From: Flavobacterium sp. JAS
Lineage (GTDB): Bacteria; Bacteroidota; Bacteroidia; Flavobacteriales; Flavobacteriaceae
Length of the DNA stretch: 64,000 bases
NCBI RefSeq assembly: GCF_020991455.1
Contig: NZ_JAJMOX010000012.1
Coordinates: 1-64,000, forward strand
Direction: 5' to 3'
The notes under the pieces were generated by a model. It saw nothing but the letters and a program-made list of their open reading frames with translations, had not been told where the DNA came from and ran no database searches. Below, piece by piece: positions 1 to 8,660 of this stretch. The translations under genes and the position numbers were made by a program. How positions within the stretch are numbered: position 1 is the first letter of the stretch; every line of letters starts with the position of its first letter.

Positions 1-60
1 GATTGCGTCTATAACTTTGTCAAAGTTTAAAATTTTGAAAAAGGTATATTATGCGTATTC

Positions 61-145
61 AAACCCGACAGGTTTTAAAAACCCGTCGGTTTACGGGACA
101 AAACTTTGCAGGGCTTCGACTTCGCTCAGCCTGACAAGAGATTTT
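61..145. repeat. Intergenic repeat region at the left edge
   Basis: The non-coding left edge holds a short hairpin built from CCGACAGGTTTT and AAAACCCGTCGG, followed by the motif CTTCGACTTCGCTCAG. A related copy of this motif, in the other orientation, lies near 30390-30410. The A/T-rich stretch up to 199, next to the stop of the first gene, resembles the low-complexity 'aaatctgc' spacers common in Flavobacterium. No gene is seen here. Confidence 0.5.
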
Positions 146-199
146 GAATAATATCTTTTTTTATCTGCTTAAATCTGCAAAATCTACGTGAAATAAACT

Positions 200-649
200 T
201 TACAAAACACTCTCAATCGTATAATGCGTCTTATTAATTTCAAAAGTAAACCCAACCTTATTCCCCATTAAATGAGCTCCAAGTGGAGATTGTGGCGAAA
301 GTGCAATAACATTTATACCGTTTATAGCAATTTTAGGAAGCGCAACACTCACATACAAATAAATTCCGTTGGCTTTTACCAAACTACCCGAAATGATATT
401 TTCAGTTGTTTTTGAGGCATCAATTTTATCTAAAATAGCTTTTTGAGTTATCGCTTCTTTCAGTTTATTAGTTAATTTTTCCTGCTCGATATGCATCATC
501 GACAAAGCCGTTTCATGCTTATCGCCAGCCGAACCTTTTGCATCGTTTTTAGAATCTTCGGTCAAAGCCGAAATCATGTCTCTAAAAACATCTATTCGGT
601 CCTGAACCATTTGTAAATAATAAGAATGTATTTTTTGTTTGAACTCCAT
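200..649 (-). CDS. GreA/GreB-like transcription elongation factor family protein
   Basis: This 149-residue protein has the two-part layout of Gre factors. An N-terminal charged helical region (about residues 1-75, with a GDKHE segment near 43-47) would form the coiled coil. The C-terminal part (about 85-149) carries SPQSPLGAHLMGNKVG, matching the SPLG-A-LG-K-G signature of the Gre C-terminal domain. Gre proteins enter the RNA polymerase secondary channel and stimulate cleavage of stalled transcripts. This member is slightly shorter than classical GreA (about 158 residues), so it may be a Gre-like polymerase-binding factor rather than GreA itself. A second Gre-like gene lies at 62786. It appears monocistronic. 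Confidence 0.7.
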   Translation of the reverse strand: MEFKQKIHSYYLQMVQDRIDVFRDMISALTEDSKNDAKGSAGDKHETALSMMHIEQEKLTNKLKEAITQKAILDKIDASKTTENIISGSLVKANGIYLYVSVALPKIAINGINVIALSPQSPLGAHLMGNKVGFTFEINKTHYTIESVL

Positions 650-828
650 TTTTTTTAAAGGTACTGAGGTGCTAAGTTACAAAGGTGCAAAGGTTTTTTA
701 CTTCTGCAATTTTTTTCGCCACGAATTACACAAATTTTCACTAATTATAAAAAAGCAAAGTTCGCTGAATCTAAAAAAGACTTAGCGAACCTTGCGTAAA
801 ACTTTGCGCTCTTTGCGGTTAATTATTC

Positions 829-2580
829 TTAAAAGTCGAATTTATAATTTCCTCCCACTAACACCTGAAATCCTTGTACCGGATAATTCAGCCATTTTTC
901 ATAAGCCTGATTTCCGATATTATTAAGTTTCAGGAAAAATGTCAAACGTTCGTTGTATTTATATCCAACATGTGCGTTTGCATCAAAATAGCTTTTCAGC
1001 GTCATAACAACCGGGTCAACTCCTGAATTCAAATTCGATTGCATGTCCTTACGTTCTCCCACAAAGAAAACATTCAAACCTGCATACCATTGTTTCGTAA
1101 TGTTTACATCCAGATTCGAACTCAATTTCATAGACGGTAAATTCCATGCTTCTAAACCATCAAATTTGTAGCTATTAAAAGTTCCGTTGATTCCAAAAGA
1201 AACGTTTTCTGAAAAATCAGCTTTTAATTCTCCATAAAAACGAAACGTTCTCACGTCATCATATACCACTCCAAAAGAGTTTCCGTAAGCGTAGTTTTCA
1301 TTAGCAAAATCTTCTGTATAATCATTGCTTTTAAACAAAGCCTTATCTTTTTCGTTAAGGTAAGAACCCGTCAGATTATAATTGATGTTATTTGCTAATT
1401 TCCCTTTTAAACCTGCAAAAACAGTATATTGATTGCTGGTTGGTCTCATGTTTAAAGTTGGTGACAAAAATGGATTCTCGGTCACGAAATCAGCATAAGA
1501 GTTTTGATTTAAAGCACCATATACACCCGTGTAGAAAATCATTAAATCGCCTACTAATTTATAAGATGCATTTACTTTTGGATAAATATAAAACTTGTTT
1601 CCGCTGTTTTCAGAATCTAAACCATAGTACAATCCAGCTCCTAATTCTAAAGTCCAATCGTTTTCATGAATTACAAAACTAGGCTCAATTCCAAAATTAG
1701 TTAAACTATATTTTAACGGCTCAGTATTATCACGAGCATAATTATTTTCAAAAGATCCGCTTACGTGATCTATAATCACATTCGTATTTATCGATTGATC
1801 CATTACATCCACTTTGAAAGTCGGTTTTACATAAAAACGATTTTCTGAAGAGGAGAAACTATCTGAAAAGTGCGTGAATTTTGTTCCTATTTTACTAAAA
1901 ATGCTTTCATTAAATTCCACATTTCCACCTAAAGTAATCGTATTATAAGAATGATTCGGATTAATTCCTCTGATCAAATCTTCTTGCTGTTCTGGAGGTA
2001 AAGTCATCCCAAAATCAGCTGGTAAGCCATACCAGTTGTACAATTGATTTTGATATCCTAAATCAACATTCCACGACATATCGCGATTGTTTACGCCATA
2101 ACCCATATTTAATGCAGTATCATAAAATTCATCATTTAAATCTACTCCGCTTATTCCGCCTTGTGAAGAATGATGACGGAACATTCCTGCCACATAATCA
2201 TTATTTCCTAAATCCTGATTTACGAACAATTCAGCATTTAGAGTTCCATAATTCCCAACTCCTAAAGTTGCATAATTATTAAACAATTTTTCTCTTTTAG
2301 ATTTTTCAACACCTTCTGCCTTTCCTTTTGAAGGCGTAAATGTAGACGCTACCGGAACAGACAAAATGCTATATTTTATCGTTTCCTTAGGCTGATTTCC
2401 TGTATCGTCAAGCGAAGGAGTTTCTTTAACCTTAAAAGCATCTGAAATAGTTGGCGAATACGGTTTAACCACATTTACCGTTTCAGTACCAATACTTTCA
2501 TTTTTCTTTTGCGAAAACGAAAGCTGGACAACAAACATTACTAGTAAAATGATGATTTTATTCTGGCAATTAATTTTCAT
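829..2580 (-). CDS. TonB-dependent-receptor-like outer membrane beta-barrel protein
   Basis: A signal peptide (hydrophobic residues 9-22 ending at SFSQ) starts this 583-residue protein. The body from about residue 95 alternates short polar and aromatic strands as in outer-membrane barrels, and it ends with an aromatic residue (GGNYKFDF), as expected for BAM-dependent insertion. The last strands (LKLNNIGNQAYEKW) resemble the end of TonB-dependent receptors. It is shorter than typical receptors and I see no clear plug domain, so ligand uptake cannot be asserted. It lies downstream of the PhzF-like and TPR genes on the same strand, with pyrimidine-rich spacer between, so co-transcription is possible but not shown. 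Confidence 0.65.
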   Translation of the reverse strand: MKINCQNKIIILLVMFVVQLSFSQKKNESIGTETVNVVKPYSPTISDAFKVKETPSLDDTGNQPKETIKYSILSVPVASTFTPSKGKAEGVEKSKREKLFNNYATLGVGNYGTLNAELFVNQDLGNNDYVAGMFRHHSSQGGISGVDLNDEFYDTALNMGYGVNNRDMSWNVDLGYQNQLYNWYGLPADFGMTLPPEQQEDLIRGINPNHSYNTITLGGNVEFNESIFSKIGTKFTHFSDSFSSSENRFYVKPTFKVDVMDQSINTNVIIDHVSGSFENNYARDNTEPLKYSLTNFGIEPSFVIHENDWTLELGAGLYYGLDSENSGNKFYIYPKVNASYKLVGDLMIFYTGVYGALNQNSYADFVTENPFLSPTLNMRPTSNQYTVFAGLKGKLANNINYNLTGSYLNEKDKALFKSNDYTEDFANENYAYGNSFGVVYDDVRTFRFYGELKADFSENVSFGINGTFNSYKFDGLEAWNLPSMKLSSNLDVNITKQWYAGLNVFFVGERKDMQSNLNSGVDPVVMTLKSYFDANAHVGYKYNERLTFFLKLNNIGNQAYEKWLNYPVQGFQVLVGGNYKFDF

Positions 2581-2728
2581 ATTTCTTTTATTTTAAGAGA
2601 ATAAGAAAAAAGAGCAAAGAAGAAAAACTTCTCTCTTATTTCTAAATTTTCTCTATTTTCTATATTCTAAAATCTTTGTTCTATTCTCTTGACTCTATTC
2701 TCTTTGTTCTTTCTTCTATTATCTAAAA
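2581..2728. repeat. Pyrimidine-rich low-complexity spacer
   Basis: The spacer repeats short units such as TTCTATTCTCT and TTCTCTTTGTTC on the plus strand. No ORF or hairpin stands out. It looks like a degenerated simple repeat. Confidence 0.4.
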
Positions 2729-3592
2729 CTAAGCTTCCCATTCTCCTTTTGCAACAAACTGAGCTTTTCCTCCTATTTTGATATCAAATTGATTATCAGT
2801 TAGTTTTCCGTTGAAATAAATCTGAGACGGACGATTAATATAATCTCCCTGATAATTAATCAATTCAAATTCAGGTTTATGATATTTTAATAAAAAAGCT
2901 TGTAAACAAGTACTTGCGCTTCCTGTTGCGGCATCTTCAACCAATTGATTGTGTTCAATGCACAACATTCTGCTAAACAATTTTGAGCCTTCTAAATAAT
3001 AGAAATACAAAGCTCTGTGATCTGTTTTGCAATTCCTTTTCAGCCATTCATCTGTTTTATCTTTATCTAAAACCAAATTTTCCAACGCTCTTTTACTACT
3101 TAACCCAACCATTATAAAAGCACTTCCGGTTGAAACTTCCTGAATTGGGAATTGATTCTCAAAATCCTGTCTTTCCAGATTACTGAATGATGTAAAATCT
3201 TCTTTCGAAAAAATATCCCAAAATTTCGGCTGTGCCGCTTTTAACCAAATCAACTCTTCAGTTTTCTGAATTGCGATTGGCCCAATTGGAACATTCAGAG
3301 TGATCTGTTTTGGCTCGTTTTTAAAAATCTTATTCATCAAAACCCACGAAGTTCCAATGATTGGATGACCTGCAAATTGCATTTCATGCGCCGGAGTAAA
3401 AATTTTAATCTCGGCTTTATTATTATCTAAATCAAGCTTGGTTACAAAAGTGCTTTCTGCAAAATTAATTTCGCGCGCCATTTGCTGCATTTCTTCAGAA
3501 CTTAAATTTCCCGCATCTAAAAAAACCGCCAATTGATTACCGGCATATTTTTTATCTGCAAAAACATCAACTATATAAAAAGGTAAACTCAT
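2729..3592 (-). CDS. PhzF family isomerase
   Basis: This 287-residue protein belongs to the PhzF/diaminopimelate-epimerase-like fold. The N-terminus VDVFADKKYAGNQLAVF and the motif NFAESTFV contain the conserved catalytic glutamate (E46). GHPIIGTSWVL and the later EDAATGSAS motif near the C-terminal domain also fit. PhzF acts in phenazine synthesis, but most family members have unknown substrates and no other phenazine gene is present, so only an isomerase-type role can be stated. I chose the ATG at 3592 because the family begins at MSLPFYIVDVF; an upstream in-frame start would add 13 atypical residues. Confidence 0.85.
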   Translation of the reverse strand: MSLPFYIVDVFADKKYAGNQLAVFLDAGNLSSEEMQQMAREINFAESTFVTKLDLDNNKAEIKIFTPAHEMQFAGHPIIGTSWVLMNKIFKNEPKQITLNVPIGPIAIQKTEELIWLKAAQPKFWDIFSKEDFTSFSNLERQDFENQFPIQEVSTGSAFIMVGLSSKRALENLVLDKDKTDEWLKRNCKTDHRALYFYYLEGSKLFSRMLCIEHNQLVEDAATGSASTCLQAFLLKYHKPEFELINYQGDYINRPSQIYFNGKLTDNQFDIKIGGKAQFVAKGEWEA

Positions 3593-3614
3593 TTTTCTTT
3601 TTGTTTTATTTGAA

Positions 3615-3670
3615 AAAGAGGCAAGATGCAAGAAACAAGAAAAATCTATTTTCTAGCATCTTGCCTCTTT
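3615..3670 (-). terminator. Hairpin between the TPR and PhzF genes
   Basis: Fifteen-base arms AAAGAGGCAAGATGC (3615-3629) and GCATCTTGCCTCTTT (3656-3670) are perfectly complementary. On the minus strand the hairpin follows the TPR stop codon directly and is followed by a short T run, so it may terminate the TPR transcript. Confidence 0.5.
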
Positions 3671-3675
3671 CATCT

Positions 3676-6600
3676 TTACTTCGTAATCGACGAATTCGTT
3701 TTTGCTTCTTCTAACTTTATCGCACTTAATTCTTTTTTAGCCTCTTCGACAACATCCGGATAATCGGTGAAATTGTTAATTACGTTATCCAAGATATAAG
3801 TCGCCTGATAACTGTCTTTTAATCCGTAGAAATTTTTAGCCATTAAAACCAAACTCTTCGCTCCGTAATATTTGTAAGCCGAATAGTTTTTAGCCAGCTT
3901 CTGAACTGAAACGTTCGAAGCATCAAACTTGCCTTCTTTAGTTTTAAAATAAGCATCATAATACAACGCTTCCGCCGCTAATTCTCCTTTAGATGTTGCT
4001 GATAATTTCGCATAAGCAGCTTTCGCTTTAGCTTCGTCACCAGTTTGCATTGCTGCACGTGCTACGATAATTTGTGCATCAGCTTTTACATTTGCATCAG
4101 CTTTTGCGTTTTGCAATACTTTGTCTGCATATACTACAGAATTGTCATAATCTTTTTTGTCGTAATAACATTTCATCAAATTCGCTTGTGCAAAGCTTTT
4201 ATTCTGAGGGAAATCGGCTTCGTTTTCTAAACGTGCCAGAACCGGAATCGACTTATCACAATCTTTTGCTTTTAAGAAAATCTGTGACAATCGGCTTAAA
4301 GATTGTTCTGTAAATTCGTTTCTAGGCTGATCAATTACATATTGATAATTTGCAACCGATTTAGTTTCTGAACCTTCAGCAAAATACAATTGCGCCAGGT
4401 AAAAATTAGCTTCAAGTGCGTGAAGTCCTGTCGAAAATTTAGTCACATAACCTGCAAAACCAGTAATAGCCTGTTTACTGTTGTTTTGACTGTATTGTTT
4501 AAAAGCTGCATCATAAGTATCATTATCCAATTCAGCATCTGTAACCGAAACAAAATCAAGCGTACGAACCCAAGTTGCATATTCATCCACTTTTCCTGAG
4601 TCAACGTAAATTAATCTTGCTGTAGAAACTGCTTCTAAAGCTTCTGGAGTTTTTGGGAATTCTGCCGCTACTTTTTTGAATTTAACCAAAGCTTGTTCGT
4701 CACGATCTGAATTGTAATAAATCAAACCTTGTTTCAAAATTGATTTTGATGTAAACGAACCATTTTTATATTCAGAAATTAACTGATCGTAGGTTTTAAG
4801 CGCCTGATCGTTTTTCTTTTCAGCTACATACGTATTTCCTAATTCGAATAAAGCATCATCACGATAAGATGATTTTTTATACATCTGAAGGAAATTATTC
4901 AATTCATCAATTTTCTTATCATTCTTAGACATAAAACCGTACGAAATTGCTTTTTGAAACTGAGCATAATCAGCATCAACACCTTTCGCTTCGATCGCTT
5001 TTGCGTAAGCTTCATTTGCAGCACCGTATTTTGCACTCACAAATCGAGAATCTCCCAGACGCAAATACGAATCATTCAAACGAACTTTATCTTCTTTAGC
5101 ATTATCGATTTGTGCCTGAAATGAATTTCCTGCCTGATCGTATTCTTTCAGTTTAAAATAGGTGTATCCAATATTGTAATTGATATTTTTATACTCGTCA
5201 GTAGTTTTAGCAGCAGCCAAACCTGCAAACTGTTTGTAACTTAATAAAGCATTCTGAAAATCATCGCTCAAATATTCCGTTTCTGCTTTCCAGAAAGTTG
5301 CACGAGCAGTAAATTCAGGTGTTTTTTGTTCGCTGATAGCGCTTTTGAACATCTTGGCAGCTTCTTGATAATTTGATTCATTATACAATTCCAAACCTCT
5401 GTAAAAAAGCACTTTTTGATACGCCGCTTTATTCTCCGGTGATCTGTTTTTCTCTAATAAAACCAAAGCTTCTTTGTAATTTTTCGTAGAGATATAAGAA
5501 TCTACTAATAGTTTTTCTATATCAGATCGACTTGAATTATTTGGATATTTCTTTAAGAAATCAAGTAAAATAGCAGGAACAGTTTGATAAGCGTTTCCGA
5601 TATCATAACTCACTTTAGCATAATTTAAAGCAGCATCTTCCTGAATTTGAGCATTAAAATCCATTTCAGAAGCATTTTTGAAAGCGTTTAAAGCTTCTTG
5701 TTTTTTGCCCGTATTTAAATAAGCCAAACCTAAATGATAATACGCATTTTGAGCTACGAAATCTTTTCCTTCAATGATTTTATTGAACTGAGAAATTGCT
5801 TTTTCATACTCTTTTTGCTCATAATAAGCATATCCTAATTGGTAGAAATCAGTATTGTTCCATTTTCCTTTTTTACCTGCGTATTGCTCTAAAAACGGAA
5901 TCGCTTTGTCGTATTGTTTTAAATTAAAATAACTTTCTCCAATAATTTTATTCAGTTCCGACTTTTCAAGTTCATTTGATTTAGCCATTGCTTTTTGTCC
6001 CAAATCGATTGCTTTCTGGAAATTCCCTAATTTGAAATTCATGTCAGCTTGATAGTAAGAAAGCTTTTCTTTGTACTTTTCTTCGCCCGAAACTTCATCA
6101 AAGTATTTAGTTGCTTCTTTATAATCGTCGCCTTCGTAAGCCATAAATCCTAAATAATATTTGGCTTGAGAACCAAATTCAGGAGAATTCACCACTTTAT
6201 TAAAATACGTTGTAGCTTCTTTTTTCTTTTTGGCATTAAAATAACTGTATCCTTTCTGGAAATTAAATTTATCAGATTCAGTTTTGCTCATATAACTTTC
6301 ATCCACTTTATCAAACCACTGCAAAGCTTTTGGATAATTGCCCTGTTCGAAGAAAAACTGAGCCACTTCAATATAGGCCTGATTTTGTTTTGTACTTGTT
6401 GGATAGTCGTTTACGAATTTTTCCATCAAAGCATCGGCATTTGCTTTATTGGTTCTAATGGCACAATTGGCGATATAATAAGCACAATCTGACTGAACTT
6501 CTTCAGTCGTTGCATTGTTTTTTACATATTCGAAAATAAGTTGAGCCGAAGCATATTGTTTGTCATTGTATAAAGCCAGTGCTTTGTCAAAATCCTTTAA

Positions 6601-6690
6601 GTCGTAAGTATATATAGCTGATTTTTGTGCCGAAACTATGGTCGAAATAAGGATTATAGGGAGTAAAAAGAACCAGGAAAGTCTACGCAT
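3676..6690 (-). CDS. Large periplasmic tetratricopeptide-repeat protein
   Basis: This 1004-residue protein begins with a signal peptide (RRLSWFFLLPIILISTIVSAQ). The rest is an almost continuous array of TPR-like helix pairs with recurring signatures such as YYLGFMAYEGDDYKEATKYF and YQLGYAYYEQKEYEKAISQF, plus several outer-membrane-lipoprotein-like TPR units. TPR solenoids mediate protein-protein interaction; the protein is presumably periplasmic or surface-anchored. A barrel gene lies two genes downstream on the same strand, so a joint envelope role is plausible. The exact function is unknown. A -7 box lies 20 bp upstream of the start. Confidence 0.8.
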   Translation of the reverse strand: MRRLSWFFLLPIILISTIVSAQKSAIYTYDLKDFDKALALYNDKQYASAQLIFEYVKNNATTEEVQSDCAYYIANCAIRTNKANADALMEKFVNDYPTSTKQNQAYIEVAQFFFEQGNYPKALQWFDKVDESYMSKTESDKFNFQKGYSYFNAKKKKEATTYFNKVVNSPEFGSQAKYYLGFMAYEGDDYKEATKYFDEVSGEEKYKEKLSYYQADMNFKLGNFQKAIDLGQKAMAKSNELEKSELNKIIGESYFNLKQYDKAIPFLEQYAGKKGKWNNTDFYQLGYAYYEQKEYEKAISQFNKIIEGKDFVAQNAYYHLGLAYLNTGKKQEALNAFKNASEMDFNAQIQEDAALNYAKVSYDIGNAYQTVPAILLDFLKKYPNNSSRSDIEKLLVDSYISTKNYKEALVLLEKNRSPENKAAYQKVLFYRGLELYNESNYQEAAKMFKSAISEQKTPEFTARATFWKAETEYLSDDFQNALLSYKQFAGLAAAKTTDEYKNINYNIGYTYFKLKEYDQAGNSFQAQIDNAKEDKVRLNDSYLRLGDSRFVSAKYGAANEAYAKAIEAKGVDADYAQFQKAISYGFMSKNDKKIDELNNFLQMYKKSSYRDDALFELGNTYVAEKKNDQALKTYDQLISEYKNGSFTSKSILKQGLIYYNSDRDEQALVKFKKVAAEFPKTPEALEAVSTARLIYVDSGKVDEYATWVRTLDFVSVTDAELDNDTYDAAFKQYSQNNSKQAITGFAGYVTKFSTGLHALEANFYLAQLYFAEGSETKSVANYQYVIDQPRNEFTEQSLSRLSQIFLKAKDCDKSIPVLARLENEADFPQNKSFAQANLMKCYYDKKDYDNSVVYADKVLQNAKADANVKADAQIIVARAAMQTGDEAKAKAAYAKLSATSKGELAAEALYYDAYFKTKEGKFDASNVSVQKLAKNYSAYKYYGAKSLVLMAKNFYGLKDSYQATYILDNVINNFTDYPDVVEEAKKELSAIKLEEAKTNSSITK

Positions 6691-6709
6691 TTTAATTATA
6701 TTTAGTATT

Positions 6710-6717
6710 CAAATGTA
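6710..6717 (-). promoter_or_regulatory. Candidate -7 box for the TPR gene
   Basis: Read on the minus strand this is TACATTTG, matching the Bacteroidota TAnnTTTG consensus, about 20 bp before the ATG of the TPR gene. No clear -33 TTTG was identified. Confidence 0.5.
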
Positions 6718-7001
6718 TCATTTTATACCGTCTATAACGAAACGTTTCGAGCATTTATTATGAACAAAAATTTTAACAGCCCACATTTAACAGCTTCTGA
6801 AAAGATTAAGTCTAACCATATAAGTGATATAAGTAATTATAAGTTAGGCGCTTTAAGTACATTTACTAAAATGAACTTAAATCCCTTACATGGTTTAAAT
6901 TTTTAAATCATTTTATTTACAAGTTTTCTTAAGAAATGATTGAAATTTATTTTGAATCCAACCGTTATCTTATTACTTTTACCAATCAAATCAATTTTAT
7001 T
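6718..7001. other. Divergent intergenic region between TPR gene and ftsE
   Basis: About 310 bp separate the two divergent starts. Apart from the minus-strand -7 box, it contains AT-rich sequence with repeated ATATAAGT words (about 6818-6842). I found no ORF, hairpin terminator or exact TAnnTTTG box for the plus-strand ftsE. Confidence 0.4.
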
Positions 7002-7685
7002 ATGTCACAAATCGTACTGTCTCTTAAAGAAGTAACTATATATCAGGAAGGAAGAAAAATTTTATCTCATATTAATTTAGATGTTCAGCATGGTGAATTT
7101 ATCTATATAATTGGAAAAACTGGTTCCGGAAAAAGTAGCTTCATGAAAACATTGTACGGAGATTTACCTTTATCTGAAGGTGAAGGCCATATTGTTGAAT
7201 TTGATTTGGCAGCTTTAAAAGAAAACGAAATTCCGTATTTGAGGCGTAAAATCGGAATCGTATTTCAGGATTTCAAATTGCTTCCGGACCGTTCTGTAAA
7301 AGACAATATGCTTTTTGTACTAAAAGCTACAGGCTGGTCTGAAAAAGAAGCTATGGAGCACAAAATTGATGAAGTTCTGGACAAAGTAGGTATGAAAGAA
7401 TTTGTAAACAAAATGCCTCACCAACTTTCAGGAGGAGAACAACAACGTGTTGCTATTGCAAGAGCATTGTTAAACGATCCTGAATTTATTTTGGCCGATG
7501 AACCAACCGGAAACCTTGATCCACAAACAAGTTCTGAGGTTCTTGAAGTATTGAAAAAAATCAATGCAAACGGCAAAACCATTATCATGGCAACTCACGA
7601 TTATGCTTTATTGATGAAATTCCCGTCTAAAACATTAAAATGTGAAGACGAAAGAATTTTTGAAGTAGTGCAACGTAACGTGTAA
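7002..7685 (+). CDS. ftsE: Cell-division ABC transporter ATP-binding protein FtsE
   Basis: This 227-residue ABC ATPase contains Walker A GKTGSGKS (38-45), signature LSGGEQ (142-147), Walker B ILADEP (163-168) and the H-loop histidine H199. The short length, the FQDFKLLPDRSV Q-loop region and the NLDP segment match FtsE. FtsE works with the membrane protein FtsX to activate septal peptidoglycan hydrolases. No ftsX is adjacent; the next gene is a glycosyltransferase that overlaps by one base. I chose the ATG at 7002 (MSQIVLSLK); the longer ORF would add 22 residues unlike the family. Confidence 0.85.
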   Translation: MSQIVLSLKEVTIYQEGRKILSHINLDVQHGEFIYIIGKTGSGKSSFMKTLYGDLPLSEGEGHIVEFDLAALKENEIPYLRRKIGIVFQDFKLLPDRSVKDNMLFVLKATGWSEKEAMEHKIDEVLDKVGMKEFVNKMPHQLSGGEQQRVAIARALLNDPEFILADEPTGNLDPQTSSEVLEVLKKINANGKTIIMATHDYALLMKFPSKTLKCEDERIFEVVQRNV

Positions 7686-8542
7686 TGCTTTCCTTTTTAA
7701 TTCCGGTTTATAATTATAATGCTTTACCTCTTGTTAACGAGCTTGTAAAACAATGTAATTTTAATGGAATTAACTTCGAAATTCTTTGCCAGGATGACGC
7801 TTCAAACTCTCAGGAAAACACTATAAATCAAGAAATTAATCAACTTTATAATTGTTCGTTTTTTATAAACGAAACCAATTTAGGAAGAGGAAAAAACATC
7901 AATTCGTTAGCTCAAAAAGCAAAACACGATTGGTTGCTAATTTTAGATTGTGATACATTTCCGGCTCAAAATAGCTTTGTAAAAAAGTATGTTGATATTA
8001 TTTCAGATTTGAAAAACAACATCGTTTTTGGCGGAATCATTTATGAGAATAAAAAACCTGAAAAAGAACAACTTTTGCGCTGGATTTATGGGCAGAAAAG
8101 AGAAACTTCAGCTATTTTAACTTCGAATTTATTAATCAAAAAAGAAGTTTTCCTTCAATTTCCTTTTGACGAATCCATTACAAAATATGGTTATGAAGAT
8201 TTGCGCTTTTTTTCTGTTTTGAAAGCCAATCATTTTGAGATTTCTCAAATTGAAAATCCAACTTTTCATTTGAATTTAGAAACTTCAATTCAGTTTTTAA
8301 ATAAAACCAAAACAGCTTTAGAAAATCTTGTCTTTCTATATAATTCAAAGAAAATAATGAAAGAAGAAAGTAAAATTATAGCTTCGTTTGAATTTCTGAG
8401 AAAACTAAAATTAACGCAATTTTCGGCTTTTATATTTAGAAAAATTCAAACCAGAATCGAACGAAATTTGCTTTCACAAAAGCCCTCTTTATTTTTATTT
8501 GACCTTTATAAATTGGGATATTTTTGTGATTTAAAAACTTGA
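7685..8542 (+). CDS. Family 2 glycosyltransferase
   Basis: This 285-residue protein has the GT-A layout of family 2. An N-terminal nucleotide-binding strand (LSFLIPVYNYN) is followed by an acidic QDDAS near 36-40 and a DxD-like metal motif DCD at 88-90 within LLILDCDTFP. A later acidic segment (YGYEDLRFF) fits the ED acceptor-side motif. It probably transfers a sugar from a nucleotide donor to a surface glycan at the cytoplasmic face. Its ATG overlaps the ftsE stop (TAATG), which indicates translational coupling. Donor and acceptor cannot be inferred. Confidence 0.8.
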   Translation: MLSFLIPVYNYNALPLVNELVKQCNFNGINFEILCQDDASNSQENTINQEINQLYNCSFFINETNLGRGKNINSLAQKAKHDWLLILDCDTFPAQNSFVKKYVDIISDLKNNIVFGGIIYENKKPEKEQLLRWIYGQKRETSAILTSNLLIKKEVFLQFPFDESITKYGYEDLRFFSVLKANHFEISQIENPTFHLNLETSIQFLNKTKTALENLVFLYNSKKIMKEESKIIASFEFLRKLKLTQFSAFIFRKIQTRIERNLLSQKPSLFLFDLYKLGYFCDLKT

Positions 8543-8550
8543 ATTCTTTT

Positions 8551-8655
8551 CCTGCAAGGTTTTCAAAACCTTGTAGGTATTTTTTTTCTCTCTAAAAATT
8601 TAAAAATTCCCATAAAGCCGATTCTAAACCTACAAGGTTTTGAAAACCTTGCAGG
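8551..8655. repeat. 28-bp perfect inverted repeat (CAAGGTTTT family)
   Basis: The 28-base arm at 8551-8578 is exactly the reverse complement of 8628-8655, with 49 bp between. Each arm is itself palindromic around CAAGGTTTTCAAAACCTTG. It sits between the convergent ends of two glycosyltransferase genes, so it could act as a bidirectional terminator. It is probably also a member of a dispersed repeat family. Confidence 0.75.
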
Positions 8656-8660
8656 ACAAA

